From Dreissena polymorpha (taxonomy: Eukaryota; Mollusca; Bivalvia; Myida; Dreissenidae), in NCBI RefSeq assembly GCF_020536995.1, contig NC_068366.1, positions 69,565,297 through 69,629,296 of the forward strand: DNA of 64,000 nt, read 5' to 3'. A model generated the notes under the pieces. It searched no databases. It was not told where the DNA came from and worked only from the letters and a program-made list of their open reading frames with translations. Shown piece after piece: positions 1 to 12,722 of the stretch. Position 1 is the first letter of the stretch. Each line of letters starts with the position of its first letter. The position numbers were made by a program, and so were the translations under genes.

Positions 1-1135
1 TGTGCAAACAATGTCAAAGAGTTGTTAAATTAACAATTTGAAGGCAATTATGCTGAAAAAACATGAAAGTTCCCATGCAAATTTAGTCTGTATATCGACA
101 AGTGTCTGCCAATAAATGTCAAACTAGTAATACAAAACTTACCACAAGTATGTAAAAGCACTAAGTACCTGTTGTGATCATTTTTAGTAAGATAGTGTAA
201 TTCTAAACAGTAGCAAATAACTTGTTTAGTAAAATGCATAATGCAATTAATATGATTTCCTTTCTATTGTGTAATTAATAAATTGGTTGTTACTTGTTAA
301 TCCAGTGATAAATGTTTTATGGCTAGTAAAAAACCAGTATTGTTAATTTTGTAAAAGGTAATAAAATAACACCACTTTATAATTACATATACGTAAATAT
401 TCTTGTACTGTAGGTTGATGACAGTGTTTTAGCATTACTTATTTTGTCACTATTATTTTATGTGCAAATAAATGATGTGAAGTGTTTTGTATCTCCACAC
501 AATACCACATACTTTTTTTACATATGTACTGTGTTATGTGTTATTTGAATGTTTAAATAAAAATATATGGATGATATAACATGATGCATGCTAATATTTG
601 CATTCAAATTGTAACTATAGAGCTAAGTGTATGCAGTTTAGACTTTGATTTAAGAATTGCTACACAATGGCTAGTTTTTAGTGGCGACAAAATTTAAACT
701 ATTCAACAATAGTTTGCGAAAGAAAATTAGAAACCTGCAAGATACCTGTATTTATTAAATATTTTAATTGCGAAACAAGTATGTTGTTATGCTGTTACAC
801 ATAATTATACATTGATAATAAATAAGAAGACAATTAGCGGTGTTAACGTTTACCAACAGTAGAAATCATTCTTCTGATGAAGTCAGTGGTATACAGACGA
901 AAGCTCCAGGTATGGCTTTCATTACGTAGTGTGTGTTATTTGACAGTCTAAGACTTATTGGATTTCAAAAAAATCCTGTCAAATTTGTCAATCAAAATTT
1001 ATTTGACTCATCACATGATTTTGGTTATGTTAAATCAGTAACTGTATGCTAAATGCAACTGCTTTAGCAAGCTGTCAAGTTGAATTGAGACATTTGATGA
1101 AACAAACTGTTTCCTTGGTAGGACCCGTACTTAGT
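1..1135. other. AT-rich stretch, no gene seen
   Basis: No open frame with recognisable protein content, no RNA gene and no clear repeat is visible here. The sequence is AT-rich with short stop-dense frames on both strands. It may be intergenic or intronic; nothing in the sequence decides. Confidence 0.6.
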
Positions 1136-2045
1136 GTCTATACGACGTACCATGACATCGAAAGTCTACAAGACTAACTAGGTAGAACGAGAAATATACT
1201 TCGACGTACAATTTTCACCGACCCTTGAGTGTTAGCCAATCAGAAGACACCTTACATCTGTTGCTTTTAGAGATATTTGACATTGAACATTATTATTATT
1301 TATACCAAATTATGGGACTATCGATCGCTTACTCATACATATTGTGCATACTTATTAAACATTATTATTATTATAATTTATACCAAATTATGCGACTCTT
1401 AACCGCTAACTCATAGATATTGTGCGTATTTATTGACCTGGCGTGGCGGAATTAACCTCTGACTTATGCAAGTTATGGTTATCACAAAATACGACCAACG
1501 GGGAGGTTATGATACATTATTTATCCCGTTATTGTTTGGTAACTGTTTGGTTACCGTTGGGAATTTCCTACACAGCAATGCGCTTGACAGTCTTGATACT
1601 CCGCCCCGCATGATCAATAAATACTCACAATATGCTGAATAATTTTTATTTTAAAAAGGTAACAGTTTAATCTTCTTAAAATGTGTATATAATCTATTTC
1701 AAGGCATTAAATACTTGAAACTTCTATGTTGTTTTTTTTGCCATTCTGATAGTTTTATTCATTTTGTCCTCAATTAAAGGAGATTTAAAACATTTATTAT
1801 GAATAAATCTGAAGGAAAAGCAGCTCAAGAGACAAATGTTTTGATTGGCTGTTCAGAAAATGTGTACGTCGAAGTACAAACATGTATGTAGAAGTACAAA
1901 TTGTACTTTGCCGTACAAATATATACTTCGAAGTGTATTATATATTTGTATGTCGACATACAATTATTGTACTTCGACGTACATTTCTCTTTTTACCTTG
2001 AAGGTCTTCTTGACTTTCAACCCAAATGGTACGCCATAGTATGTT
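1136..2045. mobile_element. Inverted-repeat (MITE-like) element, about 0.9 kb
   Basis: The left 75-80 bases (1136-1215) match the reverse complement of the right end (about 1965-2045), imperfectly but along the whole length: both carry a 'cgtaccat' block, a 'gaaagtc' block, an 'agagaaat' or 'cgagaaat' block and finally 'cgacgtaca' or 'cgaagtaca'. The interior has no coding frame. Next to the right arm, 1861-1983 forms a second, smaller dyad with gtacgtcgaagtacaa at one end and its complement at the other. This is a non-autonomous element by inference. Target duplications were not resolved. Confidence 0.5.
1285..1436. repeat. Direct tandem duplication, about 72-78 bp x 2
   Basis: Two adjacent copies share 'aacattattatta', 'ataccaaattatg', a block ending in 'actcata' and 'tattgtgc'. 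The spacing is 72-78 bases. It lies inside the inverted-repeat element at 1136-2045. Confidence 0.6.
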
Positions 2046-2049
2046 TTTA

Positions 2050-2160
2050 GGGTTATCTTAAGAATGCTCCCACTTAAGGGATCAATACAGAGACCTCCCA
2101 GTCCTAGTGACTAAGCCAGTTAGCAGACACCACATCCACTATACCACAGCAACCGAACCA
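2050..2160 (-). mobile_element. tRNA-derived SINE head (minus strand)
   Basis: Read on the minus strand from about 2160, the sequence starts GGTTGCTGTGGTATAGTGGA, whose TGGTATAGTGG fits a Pol III A box. About 50 bases later comes GGTCTCTGTATTGATCCC, a degraded B box. This arrangement resembles molluscan tRNA-derived SINEs. It directly abuts the right arm of the element at 1136-2045. No tail or target duplication was resolved, so the extent is approximate. Confidence 0.5.
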
Positions 2161-2384
2161 GCTTTAAATTCCTGTGGCTAGAAAACAAAAAAAAAGTATA
2201 AGATGCTAGATCTTTAAGCTAAGAACATGTCACTCGTTTTAAGATTTTTTTTGATGCGTTACTTAATTATTGCAACAATTTTAATATTTTGAACACAATC
2301 ATGTCCATATATTTATTAAAAATACATGGTTATCAAAAAAACTTAAAAAGCTTTGCCCGAAAATAAGGTAGCACCTATAATCAT

Positions 2385-4030
<1,646 letters not shown>

Positions 4031-4109
4031 AGATGCCGCTATTTTTACTTAAACTGAAAAAGTTACTATAACACGTTGCTTGCAGATGAGAAAATTACTC
4101 CCACACCGG

Positions 4110-4915
4110 TCGACACACGACATTCTCTCGTCGCTCTCTCAACGCTCTCTCGACGCGCGACAAATCAGTCGACAGTCAATCTTGACTGTCGACTGATTTG
4201 TCGCGCGTCGTATTGAGCGTCGAGAGAATTTCGTGTGTCGACCTGGTGATTTTAGGTCGACAGGCGACATTCTCGCGATATATCATATTGACTGTCGACT
4301 GATTTGTCATGCGTCGAGAATGTCGCGAGAATGTCGAGTGTCGCGCTTGAATGTCGACACACGACATTCTCGCGACATTCTCGCGATATTCTCTCGACGC
4401 TCAATACGACGCGCGACAAATCAGTCGACAGTAAAGATTTTCTGCGATTTTTTTTCTAAAACCCACCGCGATATGCGACACTCAAATATTGACTGTCAAC
4501 TGATTTGTCGCACGCCGAGAGATCGTCGAGAGAATGTCGTGTGTCGACCTAGGGGTTTTTAGGTCGACAAGCGACAATTGCGCGATATTGGCTCGATAGA
4601 TCGTATTGAGCGTCGAGAGAATGTCGTGCGTCGAGAGAATGTCGTGTGATTTTTAGGTCGACAGGCGACATTCTCGCGATATATCATATTGACTGTCGCG
4701 CTCGAAGGTCGACACACGACATTCTCGCGACATTCTCGCGACATTCTCTCGACGCTCAATACGACGCGCGACAAATCAGTCGACAGTCAAGATTTTCTGC
4801 GCATTTTTTTTTCTAGAACCCAGCTTGATATGCGACACTCAAATATTGATTGTCGCATGATTGTCGCGCGTCGTATTGAGCGTCGAGAGAATGTCGAAGG
4901 TCGACACGCGACACT
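4110..4915. repeat. CpG-rich cluster of direct and inverted 'tctcgcgacatt / gtcgactgatttgtcgcgcg' repeats
   Basis: About 0.8 kb consists of a few motifs (cgacattctcgcgaca, gtcgactgatttgtcgcgcg, cgtattgagcgtcgagag, gtgtgtcgacct) and their complements in many orders. At 4151-4179 and 4182-4210 two perfect 29-base arms face each other across 2 bases. It is far richer in CpG than its neighbours. No protein frame is credible: frames on both strands are open only because of the repeat structure. Confidence 0.85.
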
Positions 4916-6913
4916 CAACTTGGCACTATCCGGATTCCGTACTTTTATGAGTGCATACGTACAGCTCAACGTTCTTCCTGATCAAACCAAATTCCATGTA
5001 AAAATATTAAGTCTCAAGAATGTCTTTAAAATCGAGTTCAATCAATCGAATACATCGTAACAAACATGTTACCATCGACATCTGTTAGCGTATTTTTGTG
5101 GAGAAATGCTCAAAACAAAATGTTTGTATAAAACCTTTGTCACATCGACAGCCAAAGTTTTGAAATGACGATTCAATATAAATTATGGAGGTGCCGGAGA
5201 TAGTCGATGTATCATGTGTGGTTGATTAGACACGTGATCTATCTTGCGATGGATTCCGTATAGTTTCCGCATATTTTCAAATTCGGAATACTCGGTGTTA
5301 TCCACTGCAAAATCTTACTTATTTTCATGAACCATGGACATGTTTGAAACTTAGACTTAATCATTCTTCTGCGAGCACAACATATTACATAAGTTTTTAT
5401 GATTTGCAAATAACGGATATATTTTTGATCTGTCTGTGTTTATTTATGGCAGAAAATTGTGGCTGATATTACCTGTTTTCCAAGCGGCTAATTTCGATGA
5501 AAAAAGCTATTATCAGTTGCAACTCTCAGCTGGGTGTCGGACTATTGCACATATGTACTTTTCGTTTTATGGTCCCTTCTTTGAGATAATCCAGTTACGA
5601 GGAAACTGTCATCTTTGATTAGCCTTGATATTAATGTACGTTTGTGCATTTAAAGCACAAATCTTTGAAGAAAAGGCAAGCATTCGGCGTCCGAACTATG
5701 TTTAAAATGTTGGGTTAGCCAGTTTCTCATTACTGGCTTGAGTTATTTCTTTTAAACTTTAACATGCTTTCGTAATTAAATTGACAACCTAGGCGAAGTC
5801 TGGTTACTCTAGTTTAAAATTTGTAAAAAATCGAGGCCATTTTACACCTAAAAATGTGCATATATACTGAAAAGGCAGGTTGAAGTTTTGCGGTAAGCTA
5901 GTTTGCAGTGGAATAAGTGGTTTCATTCAAACTAAAAACATATGTTCCCCAACATGACCCCATCAACACAGTTGGCTAAATCTAGTTTGGACTTTGACAT
6001 AAGTAAGGACGTTTTAACATTTTGAAATTGTACATATATGCTTCAAAACAGCTTAAAGCACATCAGATATAGATATTTTCTTCAAACTTGATCAAGACAC
6101 TCTATTAACTCATTTAGCTATAATAATCAAACAATAGTTTATACATGGGCCGTGAGGTTGCAGATGAGGTCAATTTCATAATTGCTGAATGTTAATAACA
6201 ATTTATGCTCAATAACTCTTTACAATTTTAACTATTGTTTTAAGACTTTGCAGTACATATCTTGTTTAGTATCTAGAATGGGATTTCATATGGAATGTGT
6301 AGGGTCAATGTCACTGTTTGTAGACATCGAATAATTGTTTCATTTTGTATGTACGCAATAACTTAGAAATGAAATTGAGCAATTGCAATGGAACATAATA
6401 AATATATTCCGTTTGCCTATGGATTGCAGATTAAATGGGGGGAGGGGGGGGGGGGGAGTTATCATCGTTGATGTCACACGTACTAAAGCAGCCAATAGCA
6501 TTTACAAGAACACGGAAATTCAAACGCGCTGTAATTCGACGGCACTTGCTATAAGAATGTATTTCTTGCCGTTATTCATGTTTGCCATACACCATATCTG
6601 ATACAAAAAACAAACACATGCATTCATGTCTGATATATTTTCGTTTCTTTTATTTCAAACTCAAGTGAATGTAAACGTTAAATTACTTACCTTACCGTTA
6701 AATTGAATCTTATCTTATCTTTTAAGTATGCTTACTTTGTTAAAGTAAATAATATTTCGTATCTATATGATAAAACATTTAGGTATTTGTTTTACCGATA
6801 TAACTTGTATATTTGTGTATGTGTTGCTTAACTTTTAACTATCAATTACGGACAAACATAGAATATTATATGTACTCTTACAATCAATACATGATAAGAA
6901 CAGGGTAAACTAA

Positions 6914-6914
<1 letters not shown>

Positions 6915-6959
<45 letters not shown>
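6915..6959. repeat. (TA)n microsatellite
   Basis: About 45 bases of uninterrupted TA. The partner duplication unit has a much shorter tract at about 61540. Confidence 0.95.
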
Positions 6960-6962
<3 letters not shown>

Positions 6963-7846
6963 ATAATTTTCTTTACTGCTTCAAATTAAGATAACGATAA
7001 ACCAACACAATTTAAATGGTAGTATATTATTTGAGTGAACAATTGCTTTTGTTTACTGATGTATATTGTTTATTTGCTTTACATAATAATTTTACAAAAA
7101 CAATGGGACATAATGTCAGCTGAAAACGAAAAACGTGCAATCAGTACACTTGCGTGTCGTTCCATTAAACATTCATGACTGATAAGCGGCAGCACTACTT
7201 AAATTTCAATTACTACTGCTACAACAGCAACCGCAGCGACATTTATAATAAACATAGTTACTTCATCAACTCATTACATCTAGGGCCGATTCTTTTATCA
7301 GTATCTTTACAAGGAATAAACAATAGTCATCGTTTCGCCGTATAAAACAAACGTTTGAAATTAGTTTCTTGCTATAGTAAAGAAATAACCGGATGTGTAC
7401 TTGGTTTTATGGTAAAAGATAGCAGAACATGATGAGAATGATAACGCAAACTACACATGCATTAAGTCGGCTTTTCCAAGCGCGAGGCTTATACAATATT
7501 ACAATTCGTGTTCATACATAATTAGTTCTCATGAAGCGATCTCTAAGGAGTGCATATGAGGTGAATGAATCACGGTAAATGTAAGTGTTCCTCAAAAGGA
7601 AATCAGTTTTCACCGACTAAAACGTGAACGAACTAAGACATATATGTGCAACTTAATACATATTCGTATTTAACTGAGTGAAAACATCGATTTAAATAGC
7701 ATATGGGTTGTTGAATCGTGTAAAAGTCACGGCTATTTAAATTAACAAAATATGATGACGTACTACTGCGACCTCTACTAGTAGGAATTATAATACCTAA
7801 CACGAAACATCGAACGCAACTATTAAAGATGCGTTGGACACTTTAA

Positions 7847-8812
7847 GGGGCCGTCCAACAGATTTTGGCATGTATTGAAGCTTGTCATTAAATGCTTTAA
7901 ATGCTTTATATTGATAAATTTAAACATTTGAACTTAAAATCGCCAGTAAAAAAGAATACAAATTAAAAAAAAGTAAAAAAAGTAACCCTCAACAGGGCTC
8001 GAACCACTGACCCCTGGTTTCCTGGAGTAAAATGCCTCCCGCCTAGTCCACTCGACCATCCACGCTCATGTTAAGAGCGGATGTATTTTAAGTGTTGGCG
8101 ATAGCTCACATTAATGTTACAGAGCATATATATTTTGCAAATCGGTATATGCTGAGAAGCCTTGGCTACGCTATGGAAAGACAACCACTGCCTGTTGCAG
8201 CAGACGACAAATGCTATGAGCGGCTGCTAGGAAAACCAAATGTTTATAGTTCACCACTGGTACACTGCAGTGGGTGTATATGATTAATAGTGTTTAACAG
8301 CTTGTAAGACGAGATTGGCCAGTCTAGTGTTTATCATTGAAATCTGTACATATTGACTGCTTTCAGGGAAAACGGGGCTTAATGCATGTCAAATAAGATT
8401 AGCCTGTGCATACTGATTAGCCTGTGCAATGCGCACAAGCTAATCAAGGGCGACCTTTCTGATTTTATAATGTTTTCGTTTAAAGAGAGTCTCAGGTACT
8501 GGGATGACAATGTATGTATATGCATTAAGCTCTGTTTTCCCAAAATGAAGCTAAAATTATATTTTTTATTAGTGATTAAAACAAAACATATCTGGACCTG
8601 TGCTTTAAGACACACTCTTTATAAATTTGAATGGGTTGTGTTCATTTAAAACTTGCAATATAAAAAGCTATAACTGAGTTGCGTCTAAACTTATACAACA
8701 GCAAACACATACAGTGCCTTCAGCGCTTTGATTTAGCTATATAAGCAATCCTCGTAGTTTCACAAAATATCGTTTCGCGTTGATACGACGCTTTATCTAT
8801 TGGACGGCCCCT
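7847..8812 (-). mobile_element. TTAA-flanked MITE with internal tRNA-like module, copy A (split)
   Basis: The element is bounded by TTAA at 7843-7846 and 8813-8816. The ends are inverted: GGGGCCGTCCAACAGAT on the left and, on the complement of the right, AGGGGCCGTCCAATAGAT. Its tRNA-like part (about 7985-8075) reads on the minus strand with TGGTCGAGTGGACTAGGCG (A-box region) and GTGGTTCGAGCCCTG (B box). About 650 bases not found in other copies separate the two halves (about 8085-8735). Duplication unit 2 has no such element near 62590. The ends differ from copies B, C and E after the first bases (GTCCAA against TTTTCAC), so this may be a subfamily. Confidence 0.7.
8362..8560. mobile_element. 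Fold-back repeat ('gctaatcagggacgaca' family), degraded copy
   Basis: It holds 'aacggggcttaatgcatgtc', 'agcctgtgca', 'gcacaagctaatcaagggcg' and 'gttttcgtttaaagagagtc' in the order seen in related copies at 12560, 47865, 58595 and 59930. It lies inside MITE copy A and explains part of that copy's extra length. Edges are approximate. Confidence 0.55.
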
Positions 8813-9027
8813 TTAAGTGTGCTTATAACAGTGGTAGCTTACCATGCCACTAAGTCCTAGTTAAATACGAAAGGTGGTTAATTTAATTCATAGCATCAAT
8901 TCTATTACCAATTTTACCTATAATAAAATGTTACAAGGAATAAGAAAATATGAAACGAAATGATTGTCCGGGTTTTCTTTATCACCATTTTAGGCAATGG
9001 GGCAAACATACAAGTTTTTGCCATTAA

Positions 9028-9526
9028 ATGGGCCTTTTCACAGATTTTTGCGTGTTTTGAAGTTTGTCATTAAATGCTTTATATTGATAAATGTAAACAT
9101 TGGATTTTAAAAACTCCAGTAAAAAATCAAAAATAAAATTTAAAAAAGGAAAACAAAAGTAGGCCATAGCAGGGCTCGAACTAGTGACCCCGGAATCCTG
9201 GAGTAAACGCACTAGCCCACTGAGCTATCCTGCAAAGCGTACATAAGAGGCGTATTTTATAGGTTATATAAGCAATCTTCGTAGTTTCACATATTTAAAC
9301 GACAACAACAGAACTCTCCAAATTATTCAATCGTTTCGCGTTGCAACGCTTTATTATTTTAAGGTTTTTAAATCGTCAAAAGATGCATATAATGGCTATT
9401 TTAGACCATGGTAAATGTTCAGTAATACTGTTTCCTCACAAATATCATAATTAAAACGAAAATTTGCGAATCTGAAACAACTTTTTTTTCAATTTTGTCA
9501 ATTTACCAAACCGTGAAAAGATCCCT
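9028..9526 (-). mobile_element. TTAA-flanked MITE with internal tRNA-like module, copy B
   Basis: TTAA lies at 9024-9027 and 9527-9530. The ends are inverted: left ATGGGCCTTTTCACAG, right (complement) AGGGATCTTTTCACGG. The interior shares 'tcattaaatgctttatattg', the tRNA-like block, 'tatataagcaatc.tcgtagtttc' and 'tggtaaatgttcagtaat' with copies C and E. The partner duplication unit reads 'ttttgccatttacctaacca' at the matching site (about 62790) with no element. No protein-coding frame is present, so any transposase must act in trans. Confidence 0.8.
9165..9233 (-). other. tRNA-like module inside MITE copy B
   Basis: On the minus strand the block begins GCAGGATAGCTCAGTGGGCT. It contains TAGCTCAGTGG (A box) and, about 45 bases later, GTTCGAGCC (B box), so it could be bound by TFIIIC. 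The acceptor-stem ends do not pair, so it is not a working tRNA gene. Copies C and E have Leu/Ser-like versions (TAGCCGAGAGG and TAGCCGTGTGG). Confidence 0.65.
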
Positions 9527-9871
9527 TTAACGTAACCGCGCAAAGTCTTTAATGCACGAATTTCCCCCTTTGTTAAATTAGTTTTTGTAAATGTAAAACT
9601 TAGGGTTTCTACACATGCACAAGTATATTTGATGCTTATCAAATCATATAATTTATTTTATTCTGCATTACAATGAATACTTGAATGGGTATGTACACAT
9701 CTATGAACACATAAGAACGTCCGACACAATTTTGTGATTAAACGTCAAATTTTTCCAAATCCAACTAACAACAGTACACAATACAGTACATTAACCGATA
9801 TCGTAATTTGTAATTTAACTGTTACTTTATGTTACAGTGTCAAAATGACCTTTTGCTTCGTTGCATTTGAA

Positions 9872-9877
9872 TTTATT
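9872..9877 (-). promoter_or_regulatory. Candidate polyadenylation signal of the ninjurin-like gene
   Basis: AATAAA occurs on the minus strand about 70 bases past the stop codon. The matching place in duplication unit 2 reads 'aaatatattttttc' on the plus strand and lacks the hexamer, so the paralogue would need another signal. Confidence 0.4.
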
Positions 9878-9947
9878 TGTTCATAACAAAAACTCGTAAC
9901 TGCATATGAATAAGAAATAATATTACACAACAGCAGCAACCTATGTC

Positions 9948-12514
9948 CTAAGTTTTCCCCGCAGCGGCCGCGTCGGTCCCATTTTGCGTGCCAGAACCAA
10001 CAACACTCATAACTTTGCCCTCATTGTCCCCGCCCCCGCGTGGCTCCACGCCGAAGGCGGTTATGAATACGTTAGACACGATGATGAGCAGCACCAGGAT
10101 ATTGCAGAACTTGTCGAGGCGCTCCTCAATCAGGCGCTGTCGGCGGTCGTTTTTGTGGGCGTTGTGGTCGGCCTTGTGCTCGTCCAGTTTCTTCTCTATG
10201 GACCAGATCATCAGCACGCAGATCGTGAATATGTCCTGGGACAAGACATATGCTATCAGTGCATTGTTGGTCGTAGCGTGTCAAGTCTTATTGTGCTATA
10301 TAAAGTAGAATCATGTCGTTACGTGTCGTATTCAACGTGAGATCGAACCCTGAGCGTCAAGTCGTGTGGCGGCGAGTAAGCAACACTAAAACACTAAATA
10401 ATATGTAAAACTAATCATATAACGTATTTAACCATCCTAGAATACAAACATTTCAATAAATCAGCAATTCGTCTATGCTCAAAAAGATGGATTATTATTC
10501 ATGTATAGTTCTTTAGCCATAATTGCGTATTTTGCAATCCATTAAAAAATCCTCGTATATTGTAGTGATTGGCGTCGCTCTGGAGAGCGGCTTATAGTAT
10601 GTAATGCATTGTTTTCGCTTATGGGAGGAGAAGTTATTTTACGGATCAATGTATATATTTTTGTTTTAAGAATATCTTGCATAGTGGTGATTTTTTGTGT
10701 AAATTAGTGTAAATAAGTACTGCATTTGTGCCTATCACATTTATTACAACATTTATTGCCAATAATGCAAAGCTAATTGTTTTAATTAATAACTGATCCA
10801 CAACTGATCACAGGGGAAAGATCACAGAGACTGGGCAATTACGCGAAACTTTCTGGTTTTGTATAAAAACAAAACATAATCAAAATATATTTATTTTGTG
10901 GTTTTTCTAATTTGCTTATTTAGTTGATAATCAATACAGTACCATATTTGACGACCTATCGCGCAAGCAAGTTTATTGGAAGGCGTAGTGGTACGAAAAC
11001 GTACAATGTATTAGTTTATTAATAGACATATAATAACGATCGCTATACACAACTTTACCAAATAGCAGTACATAAATGATGTCAGCCGGAATAGCTCAGT
11101 TGGGAGAGCGTTAGACTGAAGTTGTTTACGCAACAATCATCTAAATGCCCCCGGTTCAATCCCGGGTTCCGGCACGAACGGAACAGTTCGGCGGCTGACA
11201 ATTTTTTTCAGTCAGGTTAATTAATATAATAAAGGTTTATTTTATGTAGACATTTTAAAATCCATTTTACTACAATTGGACATTTTTATTAAAATTAATG
11301 GATGCCGCGTGGTGACAACGTTAATTAAAAGTTCTTACATCACTTAAATATCTTATAAAAAATACACGTGTTTTTATATTAACAAATAAATGCAATCAAC
11401 ACATCTATTATCCATGTATTTTTATGGTTGTCTATCATAGGCCCTAAGTACTATCCCTACCACATATATAGCCCGAAGGGCGACACATATTATTGATTGT
11501 AACAATGAGTTGCGATAAAGGAAGCAGCCGCTTATCAATAAATGAAAAACATCGGGACAATAAGTCCAGATTTTTTTCTATTAAATTTGACAAAATAAAC
11601 AATTTCCACTTGTTTAAAAGATTTCACAACTTTCGTCTGAATCGTTCCAAACTTGTTAAGTGTTTTTATATCAGTATTACTGAACCCTATTGAAAATGAT
11701 GAATATCGGAGCAATATATCTATTATGATCTTTTACTGAATTTCAAATTATTGTGAAATGCAGCTTCTTTATGCAATTAACAGTTTTCATTCATTTTTTT
11801 TCAAACTTTTACAGTGTTTTCATATCAATGAGTACTCAACCCCTATCGTAAATGAGCAACGTAAGAATAAGTTCAGAATCATCTCCCCTTGAAGTTGAGA
11901 AAAATATTAAATTACGCTTACAAGATGAAGCAGATTTTTAAAACCTACACAGTTCTGTTCCGTTAATGAAAACTACACACGGATGCCAGTAAAAAAGGAA
12001 ACCAATGTAAATAAAATGAACTATGAAATATTTGGGAGTTACAACACAAAATCATAGATCATGGTTATTTGGGGGTTATAACACAACATCATAAATAATG
12101 GTTATTTGGGGGTTATTACACAAAATTATAGATAATGGTTATACCAGTATCTTTTTCTATTTTGTTTAAAATAATCGGCCAATATATTCATATTTACAGT
12201 AGAAAAAAAATCGTTCCATGTAACTTCATTGAATGCCTTTTTACACTGAAATTCCCGACGCCCTTTAATGCTTTGCATCAATACTTATCTTGTTAGTCAT
12301 ACACATGCTGGCGCAAAAAAACTGTGGCGAACGTACTCACCTGTAGACCGATGGACATTAGAATGAAGACGAATATGGGGTAGTAATATTTGTCCTTGTT
12401 CTCCAATGAGAGGAGAGTCTTTAGCTGGGACACGTTCGCCATCACCAAGGCGACGTCCATCAACTGGTGGATGAAGTTGCGCATACCAACGTAGATGTTG
12501 GGCTGCTCAGCCAT
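9948..12514 (-). CDS. Ninjurin-like membrane protein, two coding exons
   Basis: Ninjurins are small two-helix membrane proteins. Vertebrate NINJ1 polymerises in the plasma membrane and ruptures it during lytic cell death; other members act in adhesion. Coding exons are 12514-12341 and 10235-9948, joined in phase 0: donor CAG|GTGAGT at 12341/12340, acceptor cttgtcccag|GACATA at 10236/10235. The product is 153 residues, normal for the family. Residues 8-35 (GMRNFIHQLMDVALVMANVS region) match the conserved amphipathic helix. The first membrane segment spans the exon junction (YYYPIFVFILMSIGLQ then DIFTICVLMIWS). A charged linker follows (DRRQRLIEERLDKFC), then the second segment (NILVLLIIVSNVFITAFGVE) and a Gly/Ala-rich tail. 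The ATG at 12514 lies 3 bases after a possible acceptor (ccttccag, 12518), so an upstream exon could add N-terminal residues. The intron holds a tRNA gene on the other strand. Confidence 0.88.
10386..11084. other. Ninjurin intron, unique AT-rich part
   Basis: This lies between the end of the duplicated segment and the tRNA gene. No repeat, coding frame or RNA gene is visible. Confidence 0.6.
11085..11174 (+). tRNA. tRNA-Phe(GAA) with a 17-base intron
   Basis: The acceptor stem GCCGGAA pairs perfectly with TTCCGGC followed by A. The D arm reads GCTCAGTTGGGAGAGC, the anticodon stem is TTAGA/TCTAA with loop CTGAAG-A (anticodon GAA), and the T arm is CCCGG-TTCAATC-CCGGG. Seventeen extra bases (11122-11138) sit exactly at the canonical intron site after base 37; without them the tRNA is 73 nt, the usual length for Phe. 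The internal A and B boxes are intact. The gene lies inside the ninjurin intron on the opposite strand. Phe genes in animals usually lack introns, so a decayed or tRNA-derived copy is the alternative, but every stem is intact. Confidence 0.88.
11202..11208 (+). terminator. Pol III T-run after the tRNA-Phe gene
   Basis: A run of seven T residues lies 28 bases after the discriminator base, a distance compatible with Pol III termination and 3' trailer removal. Confidence 0.6.
11209..12340. other. Ninjurin intron, AT-rich, with one short tandem repeat
   Basis: No coding frame or RNA gene is visible. At 12028-12140 a unit of about 43-46 bases is repeated three times ('atggttatttgggggttat...acacaa...catagat'). 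Confidence 0.65.
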
Positions 12515-12559
12515 TTTCTGGAAGGTGGAATGCGATAAGTTGTAAACTATGAAAGCATA

Positions 12560-12722
12560 TGAGCGAAACGGGAAAACGGGACTTTGCATTTGCGTGAAGT
12601 GTCGTGACAGATAAGCAGGTGAAGTCCTCATAGGCTTATCGGGGACGACTTTCCGCTTTAATGGTCTTTTTCGTTAACATGAAGTCTCTGTTGAGCAAAT
12701 ATTCAGTTAAGCGGAAAAGTGG
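12560..12722. mobile_element. Fold-back repeat ('gctaatcagggacgaca' family), diverged copy
   Basis: It contains 'aaaacgggactttgcatttg', 'aggcttatcggggacgactt', 'tccgctttaatggtcttttt' and 'cagttaagcggaaaagtgg', matching the order in the better copy at 59930-60150. It ends about 45 bases before the ninjurin exon, so that open frame upstream of the exon is repeat, not coding. Confidence 0.6.

Larger units (their letters stand above)
4941..10385. repeat. Segmental duplication, unit 1 (partner 58713-63752)
   Basis: From 'acttttatgagtgcatacgt' onward this region runs colinear with 58713-63752 through recognisable landmarks: 'gttaccatcgacatctgtta' (5069 / 58839), the poly-G tract (about 6440 / 60590), a (TA)n tract (6915 / 61540), 'gactgataagcggcagcact' (7176 / 61920) and the last ninjurin exon (9948 / 63276). 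Similarity fades just after 'gcggcgagtaagc' (about 10385 / 63752). Apart from the exon and the inserted elements listed separately, the 4941-9947 stretch shows no gene; the part nearest the exon should hold its 3' untranslated region. Confidence 0.9.

Noticed and set aside
8092-8283. 63-codon frame inside MITE copy A
   Set aside because: No recognisable protein features; it lies in sequence inserted between two halves of a mobile element.
9984-10340. Plus-strand frames opposite the ninjurin exons (also 63282-63629)
   Set aside because: Shadows of the conserved minus-strand exon; the minus frame has the family motifs and splice site.
12518-12631. Upstream continuation of the ninjurin exon frame
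   Set aside because: It runs into a fold-back repeat and a splice acceptor (ccttccag) lies at 12518-12525, so it is intronic.
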